From Deltaproteobacteria bacterium (GTDB taxonomy: Bacteria; Myxococcota; UBA727; JABDBI01): a stretch of 6,369 bases of DNA. The notes under the pieces were generated by a model that searched no databases, was not told the origin of the DNA, and worked only from the letters and a program-made list of their open reading frames with translations. Where the stretch lies: NCBI GenBank assembly GCA_016764955.1, contig JAESQZ010000082.1, positions 1-6,369 of the forward strand, given 5' to 3'. The position numbers and the translations under genes were made by a program. Positions 1 to 5,678 of the stretch are shown one piece after another (within the stretch, counting starts at the first letter, position 1; every line of letters begins with the position of its first letter).

Positions 1-1500
1 CTTTTTAGGTGAGCTTGCGGAGTCTCTGTCGAGCCTGGCTGTTTTAACATCGGGGAAAAAGAGCGCCACTTCTTGTTCAATGCGTTCTGTTCCGACGCCT
101 AAGCGCAAAATGGGGCCTTCATGACAAGATGGGCAGGTCATCGATATCGATACAAAATAATCACATTGGTGGCAGCAATAACGATTCTGTTTTTGGTGAT
201 AGGTCAGCGATACGGCACAGTTGGGGCAATGAATTTGGCTTCCACAAGCATCACAAATAGTCAGCGATGCGTAGCCTCGGCGATTTAAAAACAAGAGTAC
301 TTGCTCGCTCTGAGCCAATACTTCTTGCATAGCGAGCTTGAGTGGGTTCGATAAAATACATAAGTCTTGCCCTTCAGACTGGGCTTTGTCGGCTTGCTTC
401 ATGGCATCGTGTTGCGCCCGAGATTTCAAATCGATGAGTTCTATTTTGGGCAAAGTAGAGTTGCTGCTTGCCCGCTTGGTTAGCTTAAGATGTGTGAGTT
501 TGCCCTGCTTGGCATTAAGGCGGCTTTCTAAAGATGGTGTTGCAGAGCCCAAAATAATTTTAGCACCCTCTTGCTTAGCTCGCCAAAGCGCGACATCGCG
601 GGCATGGTATCTGGGCGTGTCGTCTTGTTTAAAACTTGGGTCATGTTCTTCGTCGATAACGATAAGGCCTAAATTAGAAAGCGGCGCGAACAAAGCAGAA
701 CGGGCGCCGAGTAAAATCTTAGGCTCGCCTTTTAGGAGTGTTTCAAAAACATCATAGCGTTGTGTGTTTCTAAGACCTGAGTGCAGCATCAAGGGCGCTT
801 CGCCTAATTGGCTTGCAAAGCGATCACACAACTGCAGGGTGAGCGCGATTTCGGGCACAACAACCAACACGCTTTTGTTTTGAGCGCGCGCCCATTGTGC
901 GGCGTGAATATAAACTTCAGTTTTACCGGAGCCTGTTATGCCTTCTAATAGAAAGGCAGTTTTGTCATGCCAGCGGAGGCTGGCATCCAGTCCAGTAACG
1001 CCAGCTTTATTCTGGATGCCAGCCTCCGCTGGCATGACAACGTGGGTAATCTTTCCCAACGCCTCTTTCTGCTCATCATTCAACTCAACCGGCTCAGCTT
1101 TTTGCTCAACTTCAGCCTCTTTTTTCTTCTTACGCCGCTTGGGCAATTTATCTTTTTTAAGTGTTCTCGGTGTATTGGGCGGCAAGCAAAGTCTTAAGAC
1201 TTCGCCTAGGGGCGCCATGTAATAGTTAGCCACAAAACGCGCGAGCTTAATTTGCTCAGGGGTTATCACTGGCTTTTCATCGAGCAAACACTCGATAGGC
1301 TTTAACTTTCCCCCCTTTAAAAAAGGGGGGGTAGGGGGGATTTTAAAAGCGCCAGTTATGACGCCAGCTACGGGCCTGTTTCTTAAAGTAACTTTAACAC
1401 GCCGCCCAACTAAATCATCTGCCCATAAAGAATCAGGCAACTCATACTTAAGTGCATCTGGGATACCAGCTGCTGGTACACTGACTTCTACAATGGGCAT
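1..1500 (-). CDS. priA: Primosomal protein N' (PriA), replication-restart helicase, 3' end beyond the window
   Basis: PriA is a 3'-5' DNA helicase that binds stalled or D-loop forks and starts primosome reassembly. The first 500 codons are open with no stop or frameshift. Residues 1-108 match the 3'-DNA-binding domain. Helicase motifs follow: Q-like LNDEQ (140-144), Walker A GITGSGKTE (187-195), VPEIAL (215-220), GARSALF (265-271), DEEH (283-286), GSATPS (318-323) and FLNRRGYA (404-411). A zinc module has Cys416, 419, 425, 428, 442/443, 446, 456 and 459, then GVGTERIE (468-475). The rest of helicase lobe 2 and the C-terminal domain lie beyond position 1. The winged-helix domain of E. coli PriA is absent and replaced by a Lys/Glu-rich linker (110-139). 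Two palindromic repeats are read in frame (54-64 and 154-180). I chose the ATG at 1500 because MPIVEVSVP aligns with the family N-terminus (E. coli MPVAHVALP). An ATG at 1518 would add six residues; neither has a good ribosome site. It is the last visible gene of the minus-strand cluster. Confidence 0.96.
   Translation of the reverse strand, partial: MPIVEVSVPAAGIPDALKYELPDSLWADDLVGRRVKVTLRNRPVAGVITGAFKIPPTPPFLKGGKLKPIECLLDEKPVITPEQIKLARFVANYYMAPLGEVLRLCLPPNTPRTLKKDKLPKRRKKKKEAEVEQKAEPVELNDEQKEALGKITHVVMPAEAGIQNKAGVTGLDASLRWHDKTAFLLEGITGSGKTEVYIHAAQWARAQNKSVLVVVPEIALTLQLCDRFASQLGEAPLMLHSGLRNTQRYDVFETLLKGEPKILLGARSALFAPLSNLGLIVIDEEHDPSFKQDDTPRYHARDVALWRAKQEGAKIILGSATPSLESRLNAKQGKLTHLKLTKRASSNSTLPKIELIDLKSRAQHDAMKQADKAQSEGQDLCILSNPLKLAMQEVLAQSEQVLLFLNRRGYASLTICDACGSQIHCPNCAVSLTYHQKQNRYCCHQCDYFVSISMTCPSCHEGPILRLGVGTERIEQEVALFFPDVKTARLDRDSASSPKK
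962..1040. repeat. REP-like palindromic element inserted in frame within priA
   Basis: Two perfect 29-base inverted arms (962-990 and 1012-1040) flank a 21-base loop. Each arm is itself a small hairpin: ATGCCAGC, loop GGAG, GCTGGCAT (8-bp stem). The whole unit therefore resembles a paired REP/BIME-type element. On the minus strand it is translated as PriA residues 154-180, with MPAEAGIQ from one arm and ASLRWHD from the other. Homologous PriA proteins have only about ten residues between the Q-like motif and the Walker A strand, against roughly thirty here. The extra residues correspond closely to the repeat. Similar peptide signatures from such repeats occur in many bacterial genomes (from memory). 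No transposase or RAYT gene is in the window. Confidence 0.9.
1310..1340. repeat. C-tract/G-tract palindromic repeat inserted in frame within priA
   Basis: Six C then TTT (1310-1318) pairs with AAA then six G (1322-1330) around a 3-base loop, followed by GTAGGGGGGA. Read on the minus strand it begins TCCCCCCTACC and gives PriA residues 54-64, IPPTPPFLKGG. This proline-then-KGG peptide is characteristic of a dispersed short repeat that I recall from several bacterial genomes. It lies in a loop of the 3'-DNA-binding domain, between the strand ending VAGVITG and KLKPIE, where E. coli PriA has an unrelated and somewhat shorter segment. It is distinct in sequence from the element at 962-1040. Confidence 0.75.
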
Positions 1501-1533
1501 AAGGCCTGTTTTTGTCATGATGACAGATTTAGT

Positions 1534-2265
1534 CTATGCCCAAAAAATCTGCAGTGCGTTTTGCCCCGTTTGCTCAATGACTTTTTCCACAGGGATGTTT
1601 TTAAGTTCGGCAATTTTATCTGCCACGAATTTTACATAGGCAGGTTCGTTGGGTTTGCCCCTATATGGGACAGGCGCTAAATAAGGCGAGTCAGTTTCTA
1701 TTAGAAGGCGCTCCAAAGGAGTTGCAATAACAGCCGCTTGGATTTCTTCGGCTTTTTTGAAAGTGACTATGCCAGATATAGAAATTGTGCAGCCTTTATC
1801 TAAAAAAGCTTTGGCGTGCTCGCGGGTGCCGGAGAAGCAGTGAATAATAGTGGGGTGGTTTTTAGGTAGGCGCTCTAGGCAGTCTTCATGGGCGTCACGA
1901 ACGTGTATGATTAAAGGCTTTTTGAGTTCAAGCGCTAAGGCGACCTGCTCTTCGAACACCCGCCTTTGAGTTGGGCGGTCCGAGTGATCATAATAGTAAT
2001 CAAGCCCGCATTCGCCTATGCCCACGCACTTTGGATCTTGGCTCAGTATTTTGAATTCTTCGAGATAACCAGGCTCAGCTTTGCTGGCTTCGTGTGGGTG
2101 TACGCCGGCTGTGAAAAATAGATCTGCGTGATTGCTGCAGAAAGCTAGGGCTTGTTTGGAAGAGTCAACATCGCAACCAATATTGATCATACGCTTGACG
2201 CCAGCAGCGCGAGCGCGCTCAACGACAGCCATATCTTCTAGGTGGCAGTGTGTGTCGATTAGCAT
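1534..2265 (-). CDS. tatD: TatD-family metal-dependent deoxyribonuclease
   Basis: This is a cytoplasmic TIM-barrel hydrolase of the TatD/YcfH group; characterised members are metal-dependent DNases with 3'-5' exonuclease activity. All family motifs are present: DTHCH at 4-8 (metal ligands His6 and His8), GVHPHE at 54-59, IGECGLDYYY at 83-92 with the bridging Glu85, HVRDA at 121-125, HCFSG at 142-146 and ETDSPYLAP at 190-198 with Asp192. The GKPNEP loop is at 203-208. At 243 residues it is close to the usual length (about 255-265) and looks intact. The ATG overlaps the end of the glpB-like gene by 7 bases (ATGCTAA), and a G-rich tract (GGGGGA) ends 3 bases before the ATG, so translation is probably coupled. 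Whether this copy is tatD itself or the ycfH paralogue cannot be settled here. Its position just before priA puts two DNA-metabolism genes together. Confidence 0.95.
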   Translation of the reverse strand: MLIDTHCHLEDMAVVERARAAGVKRMINIGCDVDSSKQALAFCSNHADLFFTAGVHPHEASKAEPGYLEEFKILSQDPKCVGIGECGLDYYYDHSDRPTQRRVFEEQVALALELKKPLIIHVRDAHEDCLERLPKNHPTIIHCFSGTREHAKAFLDKGCTISISGIVTFKKAEEIQAAVIATPLERLLIETDSPYLAPVPYRGKPNEPAYVKFVADKIAELKNIPVEKVIEQTGQNALQIFWA

Positions 2266-3326
2266 AAATCCCCCGCTTGGTAGCCCGTCAAAATAGCCTG
2301 CCCTAAAGAAGGGGCGCCTTTTTCTATGTTGGCGCCTGCAGCAAAAAGATTGGTAGCAAAGACTTCGCCAAATTGGTTAAGCGGCCGCTGTTGCTCGTCT
2401 GTTTCAAGCCAAGCTTCTAGGACTTTTTGAGTGATGGGCAGCTTGAAAATCGTTTCGAAAGCTTGAGATTTTTTATGAAAGCCACCTGCTAAAAAGCGGC
2501 CTGTTGCTAAAATAATGCTTTTGGTTTGCACTGCCCCATGGTTCTTGAGTTGGGTCGTATCGATATGATGACCATTTTGCTTGTAGTTAATCACGCGATC
2601 TTGTTTGCAGTGTTCTGAGAGAGCTCGCCCAAGTCGAATGCCTGGAATTGAGTGCGAGTACCCTAACAATTCTGAAGCGCTGTGGCTTATTTGTTTTTCG
2701 AGCTTTTGCAAAAAGGCGCCTGCTGAGTGAAAGCCCAAAGCAGCGGGAAATAATAAATGCTTAAATGGCATGGCCTTGCTTTGAAGAGCATGAACTACTC
2801 GAGGCAGGCAAGCTTCTTGAGTAGATGCTTGATCGAAATCTTGTGCGAAGCTAGCCAAGCTTTGCCAGCGCTCTTGATTTTGAGGCTCAAATTCGATCAG
2901 CAAAGGCTGTGCTCGAAAGCCGTTATACTCAAGCATATGTGCAGTTGCTTGAGCATCAAATTGAGGCAAACCACTAAAGCCGACGACAGCTATGAGATCC
3001 TCTTTGTGGTGAGCGTCGAAGTCAAAGAACTGAGAGCCCTGTACGGCAAAGCATTTTTTGACCGAGCCGATTTGAGTAAAAGCGCGCTCGGTTGATTTAA
3101 AATCAAGCACGTGAACTTGTTGCAAAAATAGTTTCCAGGCGAGTGTTCTTTTGTCGCTAGGATCAGCGTTAAACTGTGGCCAGTTAATAGCCCCTGATGA
3201 TAATCCAGTAGCGCCGATAGATTTGGAGATCCAAAGTGCTTTGGCTCCACGTTCCTGAGCGCGCGAGTAGGCCATGGCACCGGCAACACCAGATCCAATA
3301 ATTAGGACATCGATTTCTTTAGACAT
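2259..3326 (-). CDS. glpB: GlpB-like FAD-dependent protein (anaerobic glycerol-3-phosphate dehydrogenase subunit B family)
   Basis: In E. coli, GlpB is a subunit of the GlpABC complex that oxidises glycerol-3-phosphate anaerobically and passes electrons to the quinone pool. Here an N-terminal Rossmann FAD/NAD motif GSGVAG (11-16) is followed by GATGLSSGAIN (38-48). Segments matching E. coli GlpB are VGFSGLPQF (115-123; E. coli VGISGLMDF), GIRLGRAL (229-236), ATGRFLAGGF (274-283; E. coli ASGSFFSGGL) and NLFAAGANI (326-334; E. coli NLFAIGSVL). At 355 residues it is clearly shorter than E. coli GlpB (419), mainly in the region between residues 50 and 110. No glpA or glpC lies next to it, so the partner is elsewhere or the protein works differently. 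It overlaps the permease gene by 25 bases and tatD by 7 bases, consistent with one transcript. I am confident of the family, less of glycerol-3-phosphate as substrate. Confidence 0.8.
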   Translation of the reverse strand: MSKEIDVLIIGSGVAGAMAYSRAQERGAKALWISKSIGATGLSSGAINWPQFNADPSDKRTLAWKLFLQQVHVLDFKSTERAFTQIGSVKKCFAVQGSQFFDFDAHHKEDLIAVVGFSGLPQFDAQATAHMLEYNGFRAQPLLIEFEPQNQERWQSLASFAQDFDQASTQEACLPRVVHALQSKAMPFKHLLFPAALGFHSAGAFLQKLEKQISHSASELLGYSHSIPGIRLGRALSEHCKQDRVINYKQNGHHIDTTQLKNHGAVQTKSIILATGRFLAGGFHKKSQAFETIFKLPITQKVLEAWLETDEQQRPLNQFGEVFATNLFAAGANIEKGAPSLGQAILTGYQAGDLC

Positions 3327-4096
3327 ATTTTAAGTCCCAATGTAGCAAGCAAAGTGGCGCCAAAGCAAAGGACAATAGTAGGCCCCGATGGAAGGTCACA
3401 AAAATAGGAAACTACAGCGCCAATGAAACTAACAAAAGCCCCAATGCCCCAGCCTATCCAAAGCCGATTCGTGATATTGCGGGCGAGCAGCGCTGCAATT
3501 ACTGCTGGAATCACCAGATAAGAGAAAACCAGTAGAACACCTGCAATTTCAACAGAACTTGTGACGACCACTGCAAAGCTCATGTAAAAAGCAAAGTCCC
3601 AAGTCCAAGAGTGGGCGCCAGGCTCAAAAGACGCAGCCAGCAATTTCTTTCTGAAGATCCAGTGAAAAAGACCCACCAGAGCATAAAGCCCAGCTGCCTG
3701 AGCCAAAGTTTCGGGGGTGATCCACAAAATGTTGCCAGAGAAAAGTTCGCGCAGCTCATCCGCTCCGTGAGGCAGATGATTGCTGGCTAAGATTGTCGCA
3801 GATAAAGCGACAGCATAGAAAATCCCAATGAAAGCCTCTGTGGAGGCAAAACGGTTTTGGCTTTTGAGTAGAGCTAAACAAAGCGCACCCGTGGCTGCAA
3901 AGAAAAATGAACTGAGCTTTGAATTGAAGTGATAAACAATGCCGACCACCGAGCCGAGAGCCGCAATCTGAGCGAGCGCCAAGTCTACAAAGATCACTTG
4001 CCTCGCGAGAACATGGATTCCCAAATAGACATGAATCCCAGCCAAAAGAAGGCAGGCCATTAAAGGCCAAAACATAATATTTACAAAGTCAAGCAT
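3302..4096 (-). CDS. Metal ABC transporter permease, ABC-3 family (ZnuB/MntB-like)
   Basis: This is an inner-membrane permease of the ABC-3 family, which imports Zn2+, Mn2+ or Fe2+ with a periplasmic metal-binding protein and an ATPase. The 264-residue protein is almost entirely hydrophobic, with about eight membrane segments (roughly 8-28, 33-55, 62-79, 86-106, 130-148, 168-206 as two spans, 212-232, 236-258). Family signatures are VFVDLALAQIAALG-like residues (34-48, here starting VIFVD), EAFIGIFYAVALSATIL (87-103), ELFSGNILWIT (117-127) and EIAGVLLVFSYLVIPA (183-198). The length is normal for the family. It is the first gene of the minus-strand cluster. No ATPase or binding-protein gene is adjacent, because the upstream neighbour diverges, so its partners must be encoded elsewhere. 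The metal cannot be read from the sequence; Zn is the commonest guess. No clear Shine-Dalgarno precedes the ATG. Confidence 0.92.
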   Translation of the reverse strand: MLDFVNIMFWPLMACLLLAGIHVYLGIHVLARQVIFVDLALAQIAALGSVVGIVYHFNSKLSSFFFAATGALCLALLKSQNRFASTEAFIGIFYAVALSATILASNHLPHGADELRELFSGNILWITPETLAQAAGLYALVGLFHWIFRKKLLAASFEPGAHSWTWDFAFYMSFAVVVTSSVEIAGVLLVFSYLVIPAVIAALLARNITNRLWIGWGIGAFVSFIGAVVSYFCDLPSGPTIVLCFGATLLATLGLKICLKKSMS

Positions 4097-4122
4097 CTAA
4101 GCCGCACCAAATCCTTATCTAG
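4097..4122. promoter_or_regulatory. Very short divergent start-to-start gap, no clear promoter
   Basis: Only 26 bases separate the ATG of the metal permease gene (minus strand) from the first ATG of the exported-protein gene (plus strand). TTATCT and TAGATA could serve as weak -10 elements, but no matching -35 is visible. At least one promoter must lie inside the opposing coding region, or the plus-strand gene starts at the later ATG (4138). No obvious Zur, Fur or MntR-type dyad is present in these bases. Confidence 0.3.
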
Positions 4123-4977
4123 ATGGATAAATTAAATATGCTTCGAATAATCTTCATCGGAATTTTGGGTTGTGGTCATCTATTCTCCACCGAGATAGAT
4201 AGTTTTAACTTAAGAGACACATCTATGCAAGATGCGCTCGCCCCGATGAATGCAGTTGCCCAAAACTACTTTGACGAAGCGTTAAAGAAAGCAAATAGGC
4301 GGGAATCATGCGATCCAGAAGTGTTTGAAGATATTTTTCATGATTTAACCGGAGGGGTTTTTTGGGCTGACATTGAACGCCAGATTGAAAGATCTGACAG
4401 AATCGATCGGCGAAACATTCATCGTTCAAAATCTGTCTACCAAGACATTACCATCGTAGATGGGCTGGCACTTTACTTAGCAAGGCTGGGTTTTGTAATG
4501 AGATTTGGAGATTTTTACGTTGGTTCAGATAAATTCGGACACTTTTTTGATCAGGGTTATGATTACTTTCAGAAAAAAAATCTGGATGAGGCGATGAGTT
4601 TTGGCGAAATGACGGAACGGACCTACTATGGACTAACCAGCACAGCGGTCTACTCTTATGGAGACCTGGCTGCCAATTTAGATGGCTACTTCTTTTGGCA
4701 AAGCTTAACTCGCGGTAAGAACGCCTATGTGACCTGTGAAGAAGACACCTGGTCACAGGTTAGGGAGTTTAGCTGGACTGACTATGCTAACGCAGCATGG
4801 GACGAAGGCCTCAATTGCAGTACTTATCGAAATGAGTACACGACAAGCAGAGTGCTGGGTCGGATCAAGCAGCTCGGGATGAGCTGCCCTGTAGAGCCAC
4901 AATGGTGTGATGTGATGCTTAATCGCTATGGCTATTTGGCACCACGGGTTATATCGCCGGCTTGTTATTATCCGTAG
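4123..4977 (+). CDS. Uncharacterised exported protein with SDKFGHFF motif, possible lipoprotein
   Basis: I do not recognise a named family. The N-terminus is an export signal: a short charged region (MDKLNMLR), a hydrophobic core (IIFIGIL) and GC at 16-17. ILGC is an imperfect lipobox that would make Cys17 the lipidated residue; cleavage by signal peptidase I around residue 22 is the alternative. The mature part (284 residues in all) has an acidic N-terminal half, then GSDKFGHFFDQGYDYF (134-149) and YSYGDLAANLDGYFFW (177-192). The D-K-x-x-H-F pattern recalls small membrane-associated families such as VanZ-like and YfiM/DUF2279 proteins, but I claim no homology. The mature part has six other cysteines (63, 205, 232, 255, 262, 281), enough for three disulfides in the periplasm. 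The start at 4123 lacks a ribosome site; the ATG at 4138 (MLRIIFIG) would also give a good signal peptide. It diverges from the permease gene and converges with pdxH, so it is probably monocistronic. Confidence 0.85.
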   Translation: MDKLNMLRIIFIGILGCGHLFSTEIDSFNLRDTSMQDALAPMNAVAQNYFDEALKKANRRESCDPEVFEDIFHDLTGGVFWADIERQIERSDRIDRRNIHRSKSVYQDITIVDGLALYLARLGFVMRFGDFYVGSDKFGHFFDQGYDYFQKKNLDEAMSFGEMTERTYYGLTSTAVYSYGDLAANLDGYFFWQSLTRGKNAYVTCEEDTWSQVREFSWTDYANAAWDEGLNCSTYRNEYTTSRVLGRIKQLGMSCPVEPQWCDVMLNRYGYLAPRVISPACYYP

Positions 4978-4988
4978 GGGCATGACAA

Positions 4989-5603
4989 TTACGGCGCCAG
5001 CCTAGAAATCTCCCAATTTCCATCTGGCTGTAGTTCATAAGCAAAACGATCATGTAACCGATTGTCTTGTCCTTGCCAAAACTCAAAATAAGTAGGTTTC
5101 AACAAGTAGCCACCCCAATGTGGGGGGCGTGGGATTTCTTGGTTTTCATATTGCCTCTCTAGTTCTTTAAAGCGAGTCTCTAAAACATCTCGATCTGGGA
5201 CTTTTTCACTTTGTGGTGAACACCAAGCTCCGATTTGGCTTCCGCGCGGCCTGGATTGGAAGTAGGTGTCAGACTCACTATCTGAAAGTTTTTGAACGAC
5301 ACCTCTAATTCGCACCTGCCTTGCAAGTGGCTCCCAGAAAAAAATACAGCAGGCTTTTGGATTGCTATTTAAATGCTGTCCTTTTGGGCTTTTGTAATTG
5401 GTGAAAAATTCTAAACCTGTTTTTGAAATTTTTTTTAATAAAACAATTCTGGCGTCAGGTGTGCCGTCCGAGGATACTGTGGCGAGTGTCATGGCTTCAG
5501 GTATAGATATGCCTAGCTTAGTAGCTTCTTTAAACCAACTTTCAAATTGTTTGAGTGGATTTGGGTTTGGGCTTAGGGTTTTGGTTGTTAGTGCAGAGCT
5601 CAT
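4989..5603 (-). CDS. pdxH: Pyridoxine/pyridoxamine 5'-phosphate oxidase (PNPOx)
   Basis: This FMN enzyme oxidises PNP or PMP to pyridoxal 5'-phosphate using O2, the last step of vitamin B6 synthesis and salvage, in the cytoplasm. Numbered from the ATG at 5603 (204 residues; E. coli 218), it shows RIVLLK (52-57) and FFTNYKSPKGQHL (66-78) for FMN phosphate binding, RQVRIRG (95-101), YFQSRPRGSQIGAWCSPQS (114-132), WGGY (163-166) and FWQGQDNRLHDRF (175-187), which carries the substrate-binding Arg and His. It ends in the family's C-terminal ISRLAP. The protein appears complete. A TTG at 5633 in the same frame would add ten residues (MGKNSYIPIN), but it lies upstream of the likely -10 element, so I prefer the ATG. 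There is no Shine-Dalgarno before either. The gene converges with the exported-protein gene, 11 bases apart, and diverges from the kinase gene. The O2 requirement suggests an organism that meets oxygen. Confidence 0.95.
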   Translation of the reverse strand: MSSALTTKTLSPNPNPLKQFESWFKEATKLGISIPEAMTLATVSSDGTPDARIVLLKKISKTGLEFFTNYKSPKGQHLNSNPKACCIFFWEPLARQVRIRGVVQKLSDSESDTYFQSRPRGSQIGAWCSPQSEKVPDRDVLETRFKELERQYENQEIPRPPHWGGYLLKPTYFEFWQGQDNRLHDRFAYELQPDGNWEISRLAP

Positions 5604-5612
5604 ATTAATTGG

Positions 5613-5640
5613 GATATATGAGTTTTTGCCCAAAAGTAAA
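5613..5640 (-). promoter_or_regulatory. Predicted pdxH promoter
   Basis: On the minus strand, TTTACT (5635-5640) as -35 and TATATC (5613-5618) as -10 are separated by 16 bases. The -10 ends 9 bases before the ATG at 5603. Transcription would start about 2-3 bases upstream of the start codon, leaving no room for a ribosome binding site. This is a by-eye match; the -35 is only moderate. Confidence 0.4.
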
Positions 5641-5661
5641 TCACCAAAAAAAACTTATCTT

Positions 5662-5670
5662 TGCTATAAA
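5662..5670 (+). promoter_or_regulatory. Predicted extended -10 promoter of the deoxynucleoside kinase gene
   Basis: TGCTATAAA fits the extended -10 pattern TGnTATAAT with one mismatch. No convincing -35 lies 16-18 bases upstream (CACCAA region), which extended -10 promoters tolerate. It ends 8 bases before the ATG at 5679, so the transcript would begin at or within about two bases of the start codon. The sequence between is CACTCACA, without any Shine-Dalgarno. The region upstream is A-rich. Confidence 0.5.
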
Positions 5671-5678
5671 CACTCACA

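Noticed and set aside
338..757. Plus-strand open frame
   Set aside because: It lies entirely opposite the conserved helicase region of priA and its translation resembles no protein I know.
938..1222. Plus-strand open frames beginning in the REP-like element (peptides such as MPASAGMTT)
   Set aside because: They are antisense readings of priA and of the palindrome, whose arms are open in several frames.
1..1500. Possible frameshift or pseudogene in priA because of the inserted repeats
   Set aside because: I translated all 500 codons on the minus strand: there is no stop, and motifs on both sides of each repeat stay in the same frame.
2757..3298. Open frames on either strand inside the glpB-like gene
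   Set aside because: They are shadows of the glpB-like gene, which alone has recognisable motifs.
4979..4988. GGCATGACAA, identical to the outer end of the REP-like element in priA, as a repeat remnant
   Set aside because: Ten bases without the rest of the arm are compatible with chance.
4971..4993. CCGTA / TACGG inverted repeat between the two convergent genes as a bidirectional terminator
   Set aside because: A 5-bp stem with a loop of about 13 bases and no flanking T-run is too weak to claim.
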